Assembly (NCBI GenBank): GCA_000434775.1
Contig: FR895482.1
Coordinates: forward strand, 64,579-80,503
From: Eggerthella sp. CAG:368
Lineage (GTDB): Bacteria; Actinomycetota; Coriobacteriia; Coriobacteriales; Eggerthellaceae
Length of the DNA stretch: 15,925 bases
Reading direction: 5' to 3'
Position numbers and translations under genes: made by a program. The notes under the pieces are model-generated. The model searched no databases. It saw only the letters and a program-made list of their open reading frames with translations, and was not told where the DNA came from. Below are positions 1 to 7,031 of this stretch, one piece after another (the stretch's first letter is position 1; every line of letters starts with the position of its first letter).

Positions 1-537
1 TGCAGCACGAGAAGCGCGAACGCCGCCCGACTCACCCTGAGCACGACGCAGACCAAATTCCGCAACGGGCGTCTCTGCAGCCAAACAAACACGAGCTGCC
101 TTAGTGGCAATCAGCGTTTCAAAGTTAATGCAGTTAAGAAGTGCTGTTTCAATAAGCTGGCATTGAAGAATTGGGCCTGTTACCCGCACCAAAGGATCAT
201 TAGGGAAAACAACCGTTCCCTCACGCACTGCCTCAATATCAATTTCAATCTTAAGGTTTTTGAGATATGCCAAAAAATCAGGGTTGAAAAGCTTGCCACC
301 ACCAGGAGCATTGAGCGAAGCAAGATATGCAATATCCTCACCGCTGAACGAAAACTCTTCAATCATTTCGGCAATATGAGACATTCCGCAGGCAATTGCG
401 AAGCCACCATTGAAGGGATTATCTCTAAAAAAAGCATGGAAACACGCTTGTTCATCGAACTTATTGCACTCCCAATACCCTTGAGCCATCGTTAACTGAT
501 ACAGATCAGTTAACAGCGCATAGTTATCCGTTTTCAT
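1..537 (-). CDS. pncB: Nicotinate phosphoribosyltransferase, N-terminal part (runs off the left edge)
   Basis: Reading the minus strand from the ATG at 537-535 gives 179 open codons to the window edge with no stop, so this is the 5' part of a longer gene. The product begins MKTDNYALLTDLYQLTMAQG, the hallmark start of the nicotinate phosphoribosyltransferase family. Further family-like stretches are RDNPFNGGFAIACG, DFLAYL, PLVRVTGPI, ETALLNCINF and EFGLRRAQG. The enzyme joins nicotinate to PRPP to form nicotinate mononucleotide in the Preiss-Handler route of NAD salvage, in the cytoplasm. A strong AGGAGG sits just before the ATG, inside the end of the upstream ricT gene; the two genes overlap by 14 nt, suggesting coupled translation. 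It is the last visible gene of the mdh-to-pncB run. The substrate-binding and C-terminal portions are outside the window. The family call is firm; nicotinate rather than nicotinamide is inferred from the family. Confidence 0.93.
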   Translation of the reverse strand, partial: MKTDNYALLTDLYQLTMAQGYWECNKFDEQACFHAFFRDNPFNGGFAIACGMSHIAEMIEEFSFSGEDIAYLASLNAPGGGKLFNPDFLAYLKNLKIEIDIEAVREGTVVFPNDPLVRVTGPILQCQLIETALLNCINFETLIATKAARVCLAAETPVAEFGLRRAQGESGGVRASRAA

Positions 538-1924
538 GTTGTTCCCCTCCTGCGGTATGGCGGCGACGACGCGATTTTCTATGCGGCATAGTCTCAGATC
601 TGAGCTTTTCTTTTGATGTCGAATTTTGAGACTGCTGTTTCTTTACCGCTCCCCCACTTCTGAGACCAGACGACTTTTGTCCAGGACGCTTAGCGGCATT
701 GTTAGATTTCTTTCCGCTCTTGCGAGAAGAATCGCCTGACTGCTTATTGCGTTCTGCCTTGTTGCGATTATTTGTCTTAGGTCCATTCTTTTTATTTACA
801 GCTTGTCGCTGTTTGTCTGTTCCCGCTTTTCTATTAGGCGAAGCGGTTTTTTCCTCTTTCGTGCCTCGATCTTGTGTAGTGTCTGCACCAGTTTTGTTAC
901 GCTGCCTGCGACGCGGACGACGAGAAGGACGCGATTGCTCTTTCTCTTCATTTCGCATTTTACAATTTGCGCAACTCACAGCATCAGCCAACTTATCTTC
1001 TGCCGTAAAGGTAGTAACTTCTAAAGTGGTTGAAGACTCAAGAATTGAATACTTATTTACGTTGGAATATGCTTCGATTACATCAGCACTTACTCGGTTA
1101 GGACGCTTTCCCTCACCAATAATTTCCATTTCACTCAAGGGAATTTTGACCGTTTTTCCGTCTTCTAAAAGCAAGGTAACACGCTCACAAGGAACATTAA
1201 TTTCTGTCACCTTAGCGTCTCCCATGCCTTCAACCTCAACCTTGCTGTTAAGTTTTGGCGCACGAGAATTGACCTCTTTATATACCTCATACTCGTAACG
1301 CAAACAGCACATCAAGCGTCCACAAACACCCGAAATCTTTTGAGGATTGAGGGATAAATTTTGCTCCTTTGCCATACGAATGGAAACGGGAGAGAACTCT
1401 CCGCCCAAACGCTTGCAGCACAGCTCTTGTCCACAATGTCCAAGACCGCCAATAATACGTGCTCCATCACGAACACCAATTTGGCGCATATCAACACGCA
1501 CATGAAAATGAGCGGCGAGCCTTCTTACGAGCTCGCGAAAATCTACTCTATCTTCCGCCTCAAAATAGAAAACGGCCTTATCGCCATCAAAAAGAAACTC
1601 CACTAAAACTGGATGCATATCCTCGTTTGTTTGTGCAGCAAATTCCTTGAAAACACTGAGGGCTTCTTCACTTTGGGCGGAAAGCTCCTCTGCGCGGGCA
1701 ATGTCTTCCTCTGTTGCCAAGCGCAAAACAGGCTTAAGAGGGCTTTTTAATTGTTCAACCAGTTCATCGCTTACCTCCATGATATCGGCAGTTGCAGTTG
1801 CAAACTCTGTACCGCGCTCTGTCGAAACAATTACTTTATCATCAGCGTGAACTTCTATATCAGCGGGATCAAACCAAAGAACCTTTGGTCCGACTTGCAT
1901 TTTAATTGGTGCTACCCGAACCAT
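524..1924 (-). CDS. ricT: RicT/YaaT-type PSP1 domain protein with long basic C-terminal tail
   Basis: A 466-residue protein. Residues ~1-270 match the PSP1 C-terminal domain family (Bacillus RicT/YaaT): VLVEFLFDGDKAVFYF, VRDGARIIGGLGHCGQELCC and GVCGRLMCCLRYE are diagnostic. In Bacillus, RicT works with RicA and RicF in an iron-sulphur complex that promotes RNase Y-dependent mRNA processing. Cysteines at ~164, 169, 170, 201, 206 and 207 are the likely cluster ligands by family analogy. An extra CxxC lies at 318/321. After ~residue 325 the protein becomes a ~140-residue Lys/Arg/Ser/Asn/Gln-rich, low-complexity and probably disordered tail, absent from typical ~275-residue RicT; a nucleic-acid contact role is only a guess. 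The ATG overlaps the end of holB by 23 nt and is preceded by AAAGG at 6 nt. The holB-ricT neighbourhood is also common in Firmicutes. Confidence 0.9.
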   Translation of the reverse strand: MVRVAPIKMQVGPKVLWFDPADIEVHADDKVIVSTERGTEFATATADIMEVSDELVEQLKSPLKPVLRLATEEDIARAEELSAQSEEALSVFKEFAAQTNEDMHPVLVEFLFDGDKAVFYFEAEDRVDFRELVRRLAAHFHVRVDMRQIGVRDGARIIGGLGHCGQELCCKRLGGEFSPVSIRMAKEQNLSLNPQKISGVCGRLMCCLRYEYEVYKEVNSRAPKLNSKVEVEGMGDAKVTEINVPCERVTLLLEDGKTVKIPLSEMEIIGEGKRPNRVSADVIEAYSNVNKYSILESSTTLEVTTFTAEDKLADAVSCANCKMRNEEKEQSRPSRRPRRRQRNKTGADTTQDRGTKEEKTASPNRKAGTDKQRQAVNKKNGPKTNNRNKAERNKQSGDSSRKSGKKSNNAAKRPGQKSSGLRSGGAVKKQQSQNSTSKEKLRSETMPHRKSRRRRHTAGGEQHENG

Positions 1925-3041
1925 GTAAAACCTTTCTTATCTCAAAGAGAAGTACATCGAGGCACGTCTCTGGAGAAACATTATAAGCGATTGCCTCATC
2001 ACAGCGATACGCTTCACGCAATACTCCCACGAGTGAAGAAGCGTCTATCCGAGGGGCAATCTGCAACAAATACTCCCGACAATCAACATTAACAATGAGT
2101 TCAGGAGTTTGCGCCGAAATAATCATGAGATCTCGCAGCCAAGAACGGATAATGGCTGTGAGCTGCTTGAGACAGCGCATAGTTGCCGCACTAAGTGCCC
2201 TTTTTTGGCGCGCCTCTATCTGCTTAATAGCCGAACGAGCTAAAAAGTCCGCCGACTCATTTAATTCTGCCTCATGCTCCGAACGAACATTATCAAGGGG
2301 GGCCTTCGAACGCTCCAGTATTTCAGCCGCATATTCCAATACATCGCGATTGTCGGCGTGCTCTAAGCTTTCAAGAATCTCTATGACTCTTCGGCGAAAC
2401 TCTTTTCGCTCAGCACTGCGAGCGAAAGAAAAAGCATTGGTAATAGAGCCGTCACAAGCTTCAATAGCAATGCGCGCATATTCAGGAGAAACCCCCGTAT
2501 TCTGCGACACAATACCCGCAGCCTGCGTTGCGGGAATATGCCTAAAAGGAACAACCTGACAACGCGAAACAATTGTCGGCAAAACCGCTTCACGCGTTCT
2601 GCCCAAAAGAATAAACACAACACCTTGAGGTGGTTCTTCAAGAGTTTTCAAGAAAGCATTTGCTGCTTGCACCCCTAAAAGATCAACCCTATCAAGTATA
2701 TATACTTTACGCTTTGCGCGAATTGGAGCGAGCATGGAATCTGCAACGATGTCGCGCACCTGATCAACAAGATAGCCATGAACGCCCTCTGGCGCATAAT
2801 AGCGAACGTCGGGATGCTTTTTTCTTTCTACGCGACGACAGTCGTCACACGTGCGGCAGCCTTTTTTCTCGCAAATAATTGCTTGGGCAAAAGCATAAGC
2901 TGCTGCGGTTTTATTAGAACCCGCAGGGCCAGTAAAAAGATAGGCGTGAGTTACACGCCCTGAAGAAATGATCGCTCTAAAAAACTCGCGAACCTTAGAT
3001 TGGCCAAAAATACTCTCGAAAACATCTCCCAAGCCGATCAA
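1902..3041 (-). CDS. holB: DNA polymerase III delta' subunit (clamp loader)
   Basis: A 379-residue AAA+ protein of the delta'/tau-gamma family, part of the clamp loader that places the beta sliding clamp on DNA. Visible features are an N-terminal FGQSKVREFF-type lead, a P-loop region GPAGSNKT (38-45), a four-cysteine zinc module (Cys57, 62, 65, 68), the Walker B position as ILDRVD, an NAFLKTLEEPP helix and the SRC arginine-finger motif (159-161). The P-loop has Asn where Gly normally precedes Lys-Thr, and Walker B lacks DExx. Delta' subunits usually do not hydrolyse ATP, so this fits. The start is ambiguous: the reading frame begins with TTG at 3041, overlapping the tmk stop, but GGAG lies almost against it. 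A second TTG at 3032 (giving MGDVFESIFG) has GGAG about 10 nt upstream and may be the true start. Confidence 0.92.
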   Translation of the reverse strand: MIGLGDVFESIFGQSKVREFFRAIISSGRVTHAYLFTGPAGSNKTAAAYAFAQAIICEKKGCRTCDDCRRVERKKHPDVRYYAPEGVHGYLVDQVRDIVADSMLAPIRAKRKVYILDRVDLLGVQAANAFLKTLEEPPQGVVFILLGRTREAVLPTIVSRCQVVPFRHIPATQAAGIVSQNTGVSPEYARIAIEACDGSITNAFSFARSAERKEFRRRVIEILESLEHADNRDVLEYAAEILERSKAPLDNVRSEHEAELNESADFLARSAIKQIEARQKRALSAATMRCLKQLTAIIRSWLRDLMIISAQTPELIVNVDCREYLLQIAPRIDASSLVGVLREAYRCDEAIAYNVSPETCLDVLLFEIRKVLHGSGSTN

Positions 3042-3784
3042 TCTCCATCAGAAATTTGGGCTTTATGATCGGTATTACGGTTGTTAATTGCTTCAAAAAA
3101 CTCTGGTTTTAAGATTTCCGATGATTCACTCCAGCCAAAAACATCCTTTAGCTCAAAGAAAATTTTCCGAGCCGTTTGAGCTTTAGGACCAGAAGAAGAA
3201 ACCACTCTTACCCGCTCTGGGTTTTCAGCAGCAATACGGAAGAATCCCTGATTAACACGCGTATGGAAATCGGCGCCTTCGAGCTCTAGCCTATCAGCAT
3301 TCCCATGGTGCGTAGCACGCCGCAGCCCTTCTTCGGCAGAAGCGTCGGTGGTAAGCAAAATAGTGCGACAAGGATGGACTCCTTGGCAAGCAAATCCATT
3401 TGCCTGACGCACGAAGCTCTCAGGCAAGCCACGGCCATAAACCTGATAGGCAATAGTCGAATCATAGAAACGATCAAGCAGAACAACCGCGCCACGCGCA
3501 AGGGCGGGAATGAGCACTTCTCGAACAATCTGCGCACGAGCAGCTTCATAGAGAAGGAGCTCAGTTTGATCAGACATATTGGCGTTATTAGGATCAAGCA
3601 CAAGAGAACGAACCGCTTCACCAATAGACGTTCCGCCAGGTTCTCTCAAACATAAAACCTCTCGGCCCATCACCCGAAGACAAGAAGCCAAAAAAGTAAT
3701 ATGCGTTGTTTTGCCTGCACCTTCACCACCCTCGAAGGTGATCAAGACGCCAGGACCCTTAGTTTCCTCTTGACTATTGCTCAC
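3038..3784 (-). CDS. tmk: Thymidylate kinase (dTMP kinase), GTG start
   Basis: Phosphorylates dTMP to dTDP with ATP, feeding dTTP synthesis. Numbered from the chosen GTG, the 248-residue product shows the P-loop GGEGAGKTT (~19-27), REPGGT (~47-52), the DRFYDST dTMP-binding motif (~104-110), YGRGLP, and an arginine-bearing LID region (~155-168). The frame stays open upstream to an ATG at 3871, but those 29 residues lie inside fumB and are not family-like. The GTG at 3784-3782 has GAGG 6 nt upstream and overlaps the fumB stop, so it is the better start. The tail after ~residue 205 is longer than in ordinary ~205-215-residue enzymes and ends in a polar stretch. It is followed directly by holB with stop and start sharing bases, a common tmk-holB pairing. 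Confidence 0.94.
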   Translation of the reverse strand: MSNSQEETKGPGVLITFEGGEGAGKTTHITFLASCLRVMGREVLCLREPGGTSIGEAVRSLVLDPNNANMSDQTELLLYEAARAQIVREVLIPALARGAVVLLDRFYDSTIAYQVYGRGLPESFVRQANGFACQGVHPCRTILLTTDASAEEGLRRATHHGNADRLELEGADFHTRVNQGFFRIAAENPERVRVVSSSGPKAQTARKIFFELKDVFGWSESSEILKPEFFEAINNRNTDHKAQISDGD

Positions 3785-4328
3785 TGGTTTCCTCGTTATC
3801 AAGCGAATAAATAGAATTTCCCTTTGTGTCAATCCCAACAAAGACAGGAAAATCATGCACGGTGATTTCACGAAGCGCTTCCGTGCCTAAATCATCATAC
3901 GCCAAGGTTTCACACGAATCTATGTGCTTGGCGAGAAAAGCAGCAGCACCGCCGGTAGCAACGAAATACACCGATGAGTACTCTATGCATGCTTGACGCA
4001 CTTCTTCAGAACGGGTGCCTTTACCAATAGTTGCCGTCAGCCCTCGTTTATACAGTTCGGGGGCAGCAAAATCCATACGAGAAGCCGTAGTTGGTCCAAT
4101 AGCCCCAAAAGGTCTACCCGCAGCAGATGGCGTAGGACCCGCATAAAAAATGACCTGGCCACTTAAGCCGTAGGGCAACATACCCGATTTATCGAGTTCG
4201 CCTAAAAGTCGTATATGCCCCGCATCGCGCAACGTGTACATGGCTCCATTCAGCAAACAGGCTTCTCCAGCTTCAAGAGAGCGCGCATCAACTTTAGAGA
4301 GTGGAAGATTGATAGTTTTATAGTTCAA
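3774..4328 (-). CDS. Fumarate hydratase class I, beta subunit, TTG start
   Basis: A 184-residue small subunit of the two-component class I fumarase/tartrate dehydratase family. Diagnostic stretches are FYAGPTPSAAGRPFGAIGPT (62-81), TTASRMD (80-86), IGKGTRS (101-107) and VATGGAAAFL. By analogy with class I fumarases, Arg34, Thr81, Arg84 and Lys103 are candidate substrate-binding or catalytic residues. Together with the alpha subunit it interconverts malate and fumarate. The TTG start at 4328 has AGGAGGG about 6 nt upstream and overlaps the alpha-subunit stop by 11 nt; its own end overlaps tmk by 11 nt. L(+)-tartrate dehydratase beta is the main alternative, but adjacent malate dehydrogenase favours fumarase. 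Confidence 0.9.
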   Translation of the reverse strand: MNYKTINLPLSKVDARSLEAGEACLLNGAMYTLRDAGHIRLLGELDKSGMLPYGLSGQVIFYAGPTPSAAGRPFGAIGPTTASRMDFAAPELYKRGLTATIGKGTRSEEVRQACIEYSSVYFVATGGAAAFLAKHIDSCETLAYDDLGTEALREITVHDFPVFVGIDTKGNSIYSLDNEETSEQ

Positions 4329-5187
4329 CGGTAACCCTCCTCATTGCCGAGCAGCCCATATTAATTGCCACAGGCAAAGCAGCAATATGACAAGGTGCTG
4401 TCATCACCCTTACTCCTAATGCTGTCGTGTCTCCACCGAGAGCACCCGCACCAATTCCCGTTGCGTTAACAGCAGCAAGAAGTTCTTCTTCAAACTCTTG
4501 AGTTTCCGCATCGGACGCAAGCTCATCGAGTGGGCGCATAAGGGCACGTTTAGCTAAATTGGGAACCTTGTCAAACGTTGAGCCAACACCCACGCCAATA
4601 ACTAAGGGAGGACAAGCATTAGCTGCCTTTTCTCGAACGCATTCGACAACAGCGTCAATTACCCCCTGACGACCCGCCGAAGGGGTAAGCATAACAACAC
4701 GGCTCGCATTGTCGGAGCCGCCGCCCTTAAGCATGATTCTTAGGCGAGCAACACCTGGTTCAGGGATGAAACGCCACTCACAAAAAGCAGGGGTATTAGT
4801 TCCGGTATTTGTTCGATCAAACAAGGCATTTTTCACTACCGACATGCGCAATCGTGAGTTGGTAAAGGCAGAAGCAACTGCCTTATCGACATTGGCAAAA
4901 ACATTTCCATCCATTTGAATGCCTGGGCCAATTTCTAAGCACACCCAAACAGTACCCGTGTCTTGACAAAGAGGAACGCGGTCAGTTTCAGCAATTTCTG
5001 AGTTCTCAACCAATTGTTCAAGCACAATGCGCGCACGTTCATGCGTTTCTTTATTTCGTGCAGCAATGAGTGCTTCCTTAATATCGGAAGGAAGCACTGT
5101 TGCTAAACGAGGAATATGAACCAGAAGCGCATCTGCTACGGTGTTAGACGAAATAGTTTTCATAACCATATACCCAACTCGCTTCAA
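4318..5187 (-). CDS. Fumarate hydratase class I, alpha subunit (4Fe-4S), TTG start
   Basis: A 289-residue iron-sulphur subunit of the heterodimeric class I fumarase. Motifs seen are VPLCQDTGT (Cys74), the glycine-rich LKGGGSDNAS (153-162), CPPLVIGVGVG (from Cys192), GGDTTALGV and the C-terminal AINMGCSAMRR (Cys279). Cys74, Cys192 and Cys279 are the likely 4Fe-4S ligands by family pattern. An extra cysteine at 266 sits where relatives often have Thr. Such clusters are oxygen-labile, fitting an anaerobe. The frame opens with a TTG only 6 nt after the mdh stop; ATG codons at residues 7 and 9 are alternatives with weaker upstream purine signals, so the exact start is uncertain by up to 8 residues. 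It is placed directly after mdh, so oxaloacetate to malate to fumarate is encoded as a unit. Confidence 0.91.
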   Translation of the reverse strand: MKRVGYMVMKTISSNTVADALLVHIPRLATVLPSDIKEALIAARNKETHERARIVLEQLVENSEIAETDRVPLCQDTGTVWVCLEIGPGIQMDGNVFANVDKAVASAFTNSRLRMSVVKNALFDRTNTGTNTPAFCEWRFIPEPGVARLRIMLKGGGSDNASRVVMLTPSAGRQGVIDAVVECVREKAANACPPLVIGVGVGSTFDKVPNLAKRALMRPLDELASDAETQEFEEELLAAVNATGIGAGALGGDTTALGVRVMTAPCHIAALPVAINMGCSAMRRVTVEL

Positions 5188-5193
5188 ACTTTC

Positions 5194-6117
5194 TTACTCG
5201 GGTAAATTCTCCAAGCCCTTTGCCACACTTGCTGCAGACTCATGCAAAGCAGCCATTTCGTCGTCAGTTAAATCAAACTCAACGATTTCTTCTACGCCCT
5301 CTTTACCAAGACGAACAGGAATATTCATATAGAGATCATGTAAACCATAAGGACCATCAATATAAGCGCAAACGCTCATTACCTCTTTAGAGTCAGTCAA
5401 AATAGCCTCGACCATCTTTGCAATAGAAGCACCGGGAGCATAGTAAGCGGAACCCGTCTTCAAATGAGCAACAACTTCTGCACCACCTTTAACGCAGCGC
5501 TTCACCACTTCCTCAACTTCTTCAGCGGAAAGAAGCTCGGTGATTGGAGTTCCTTTTACTGTGGTATAGCGAGGCCAGCAAACCATACCTTCTCCATGAG
5601 CGCCTAAAGCCCAAGCCACGACATCAGCAGGTTCACAGCCCAATTTTTCACATACCGCAAATGAAAGACGTGAAGAATCAAGCACGCCACCCATACCCAT
5701 CAAACGATTTGAAGGAAGACCCGACTTCTTAAAGGCAAGATAGGTCATAACATCAAGAGGATTGGTGACACAGATATAGATTGCATTAGGAGAAGCCTCC
5801 ATAGCCGCATCGATAACCGATGACATGATTCCGGAATTAACACCGAGTAAATCTTCACGCGTCATACCAGGTTTACGAGCAATGCCAGCGGTAATAACAA
5901 CAATGTCAGAATCTTTTGTTGCTTCATAATCGTTGGTGCCCGTTACTGAAACAGTAAACTTCTCAACTGAACGCATGTGCATCATATCGAGCGCTTTCCC
6001 CTGAGGAAGACCCTCTGCAACATCAACAAGAACAACATCCGCCAAATTTTTGGACGCGATAATATGCGCTGCCGTTGCGCCAACGTTGCCTGCACCTACG
6101 ATAGTGACTTTACTCAT
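5194..6117 (-). CDS. mdh: Malate dehydrogenase, NAD-dependent (LDH-like type)
   Basis: A 307-residue cytoplasmic enzyme that interconverts oxaloacetate and malate. The Rossmann motif GAGNVGA (8-14) is at the N terminus, with an aspartate after the second strand (VDV, ~32) favouring NAD over NADP. The mobile loop reads AGIARKPGMTREDLL; Arg81 at the discriminating position marks malate rather than lactate specificity. Arg87, Asn119 (TNPLD), Asp147, Arg150 and the catalytic His174 (GAHGEG) are all present, so it looks active. GAHGEG differs slightly from the common GGHGD motif. The ATG at 6117 has AGGAGG upstream and is the first gene of the packed run; the terminator at 6194-6219 separates it from the preceding gene, so a promoter should lie in 6118-6193, although I see no good -35/-10 pair there. 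Confidence 0.96.
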   Translation of the reverse strand: MSKVTIVGAGNVGATAAHIIASKNLADVVLVDVAEGLPQGKALDMMHMRSVEKFTVSVTGTNDYEATKDSDIVVITAGIARKPGMTREDLLGVNSGIMSSVIDAAMEASPNAIYICVTNPLDVMTYLAFKKSGLPSNRLMGMGGVLDSSRLSFAVCEKLGCEPADVVAWALGAHGEGMVCWPRYTTVKGTPITELLSAEEVEEVVKRCVKGGAEVVAHLKTGSAYYAPGASIAKMVEAILTDSKEVMSVCAYIDGPYGLHDLYMNIPVRLGKEGVEEIVEFDLTDDEMAALHESAASVAKGLENLPE

Positions 6118-6193
6118 TATTCCTCCTGAATAGTACGTTTCTGATGCATGCTAAAACTTAGCAATCACATAGACTATCTTACCCTTTCGGCAT

Positions 6194-6219
6194 AAAAAAA
6201 GCACTCGTCAACGGGTGCT
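6194..6219 (-). terminator. Rho-independent terminator after the PGPG protein gene
   Basis: On the minus strand, an 8-bp stem (arms at 6212-6219 and 6200-6207, with one G-U pair) closes a 4-nt loop and is followed by a run of about six U. It lies about 30 nt past the stop of the 6774-6250 gene and just before the mdh leader, so it isolates mdh from upstream transcription. Confidence 0.85.
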
Positions 6220-6249
6220 AGATCGTTCCTAAAAGTAGGAAGGGTATAA

Positions 6250-6774
6250 TCAGCCCTTTTTATTTTTCTTTTCCCTGATAAACTTCAGACCCTTTTCAGT
6301 CAATTGACCTCCTGTCTTTACTGCTTTTGTCGCCGTATTAACAGCAATGGGTTTTGCTGTTTCAAAAATCGCACCTGCAACTTCAGGAACCTCATGAATA
6401 ACTTTTTTTGCAACTTTCGGAGCCGATTCGGCGGTTTTGTAAGCGGTTTTCTTTGCTGAATTTTTAACCGCAACCGCTGCTTTTTCCGCAACATCATCAA
6501 GCTTCTCTTCTAAAGGAGTGGCAACGCGTCCCGTATAGTTTCTCTGCCCTTTACTTATCAAAGCTGCGCCACCTGCAATTGCCGCAGCTCCAGGACCAGG
6601 CAAAACAAGCATAGGAACGCCTGCAGCAGTTAAAGCTGCACCTGCCGCCATTTGTGCTGCTCCCTTAATTTTATGTTTAGGAGCGGAACAGCCATCTACG
6701 GGCAAAACTTCAGGAATAACAACTACGGGCTCTTCCGATGAATTCTTACTTGAGGAATTGTTGTCGTTTTTCAT
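6250..6774 (-). CDS. Hypothetical Ala/Lys-rich protein with a PGPG hydrophobic hairpin
   Basis: I do not recognise this 174-residue protein with confidence. It has a Ser/Asn/Glu-rich N terminus (1-16), a short polar linker, then a hydrophobic Gly/Ala segment at ~37-75 that could form one or two membrane helices broken by LPGPG (58-62). The rest (~80-174) is Ala/Lys/Val-rich and probably helical, with repeated AxKxA-type spacing, and ends KKNKKG. The core resembles the PGPGW putative transmembrane family found in actinobacteria, except that Ala replaces the Trp. No signal peptide is seen. AAGGAGG before the ATG at 6774 is strong, and a terminator follows, so it is probably a one-gene unit. A membrane-anchored protein with a basic cytoplasmic tail is inference. 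Confidence 0.75.
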   Translation of the reverse strand: MKNDNNSSSKNSSEEPVVVIPEVLPVDGCSAPKHKIKGAAQMAAGAALTAAGVPMLVLPGPGAAAIAGGAALISKGQRNYTGRVATPLEEKLDDVAEKAAVAVKNSAKKTAYKTAESAPKVAKKVIHEVPEVAGAIFETAKPIAVNTATKAVKTGGQLTEKGLKFIREKKNKKG

Positions 6775-6972
6775 TGCGCCTCCTTATCTTCTTTTCCGAA
6801 GTGTACAAGAAACCCAAGTGCCGTTATCTCATTCGCAACTAAATCGTAACCCTAGGTCAAAAGCCCTCACTTCTTTGATACCAGGAGAATAGAGCAAGGA
6901 ACGAACACAAAAGCTCAAGAAAACGTATCCTCATACATACCCTCGCAAACGCTGCATTAAAAACATTGCAAC
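6775..6972. other. Gene-free stretch between the topA terminator and the PGPG gene
   Basis: About 200 nt with no coding signal on either strand. It must hold the promoter of the 6774-6250 gene if that is a separate unit. On the minus strand a TTGACC at 6857-6862 is the best -35-like hexamer, but no matching -10 sits at the right distance, so I do not call a promoter. No repeat or clear hairpin is seen. Confidence 0.5.
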
Positions 6973-7017
6973 AAAAAAATCCCTGCAACTTTACTCAACT
7001 GAGTCACAGGGATTTTT
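6973..7017 (-). terminator. Strong terminator after topA (possibly bidirectional)
   Basis: Outer arms 7007-7017 and 6975-6985 form an 11-bp stem (CAGGGA core flanked by A/T runs), and an inner inverted repeat, ACTC/GAGT at 6993-7004, forms a second hairpin in the loop. On the minus strand the stem ends in a run of seven U; the opposite strand also carries a run of five U. It starts about 15 nt after the topA stop, a standard position. Confidence 0.9.
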
Positions 7018-7031
7018 ATCATAGGCATCCT

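Noticed and set aside
163..495. Plus-strand frame of 110 codons near the left edge
   Set aside because: It is antisense to the pncB reading frame, which has clear family motifs and a strong ribosome site.
699..1298. Open plus-strand frame of about 199 codons opposite ricT
   Set aside because: It lies antisense to the low-complexity and core part of a well-supported gene, has no family features and no convincing ribosome site; composition of the ricT tail explains the lack of stops.
6208..6213. TTGACG on the minus strand as the mdh -35 box
   Set aside because: It is within the terminator stem-loop and no -10 hexamer lies 16-18 nt downstream; the nearest TAAGAT is about 24 nt away.
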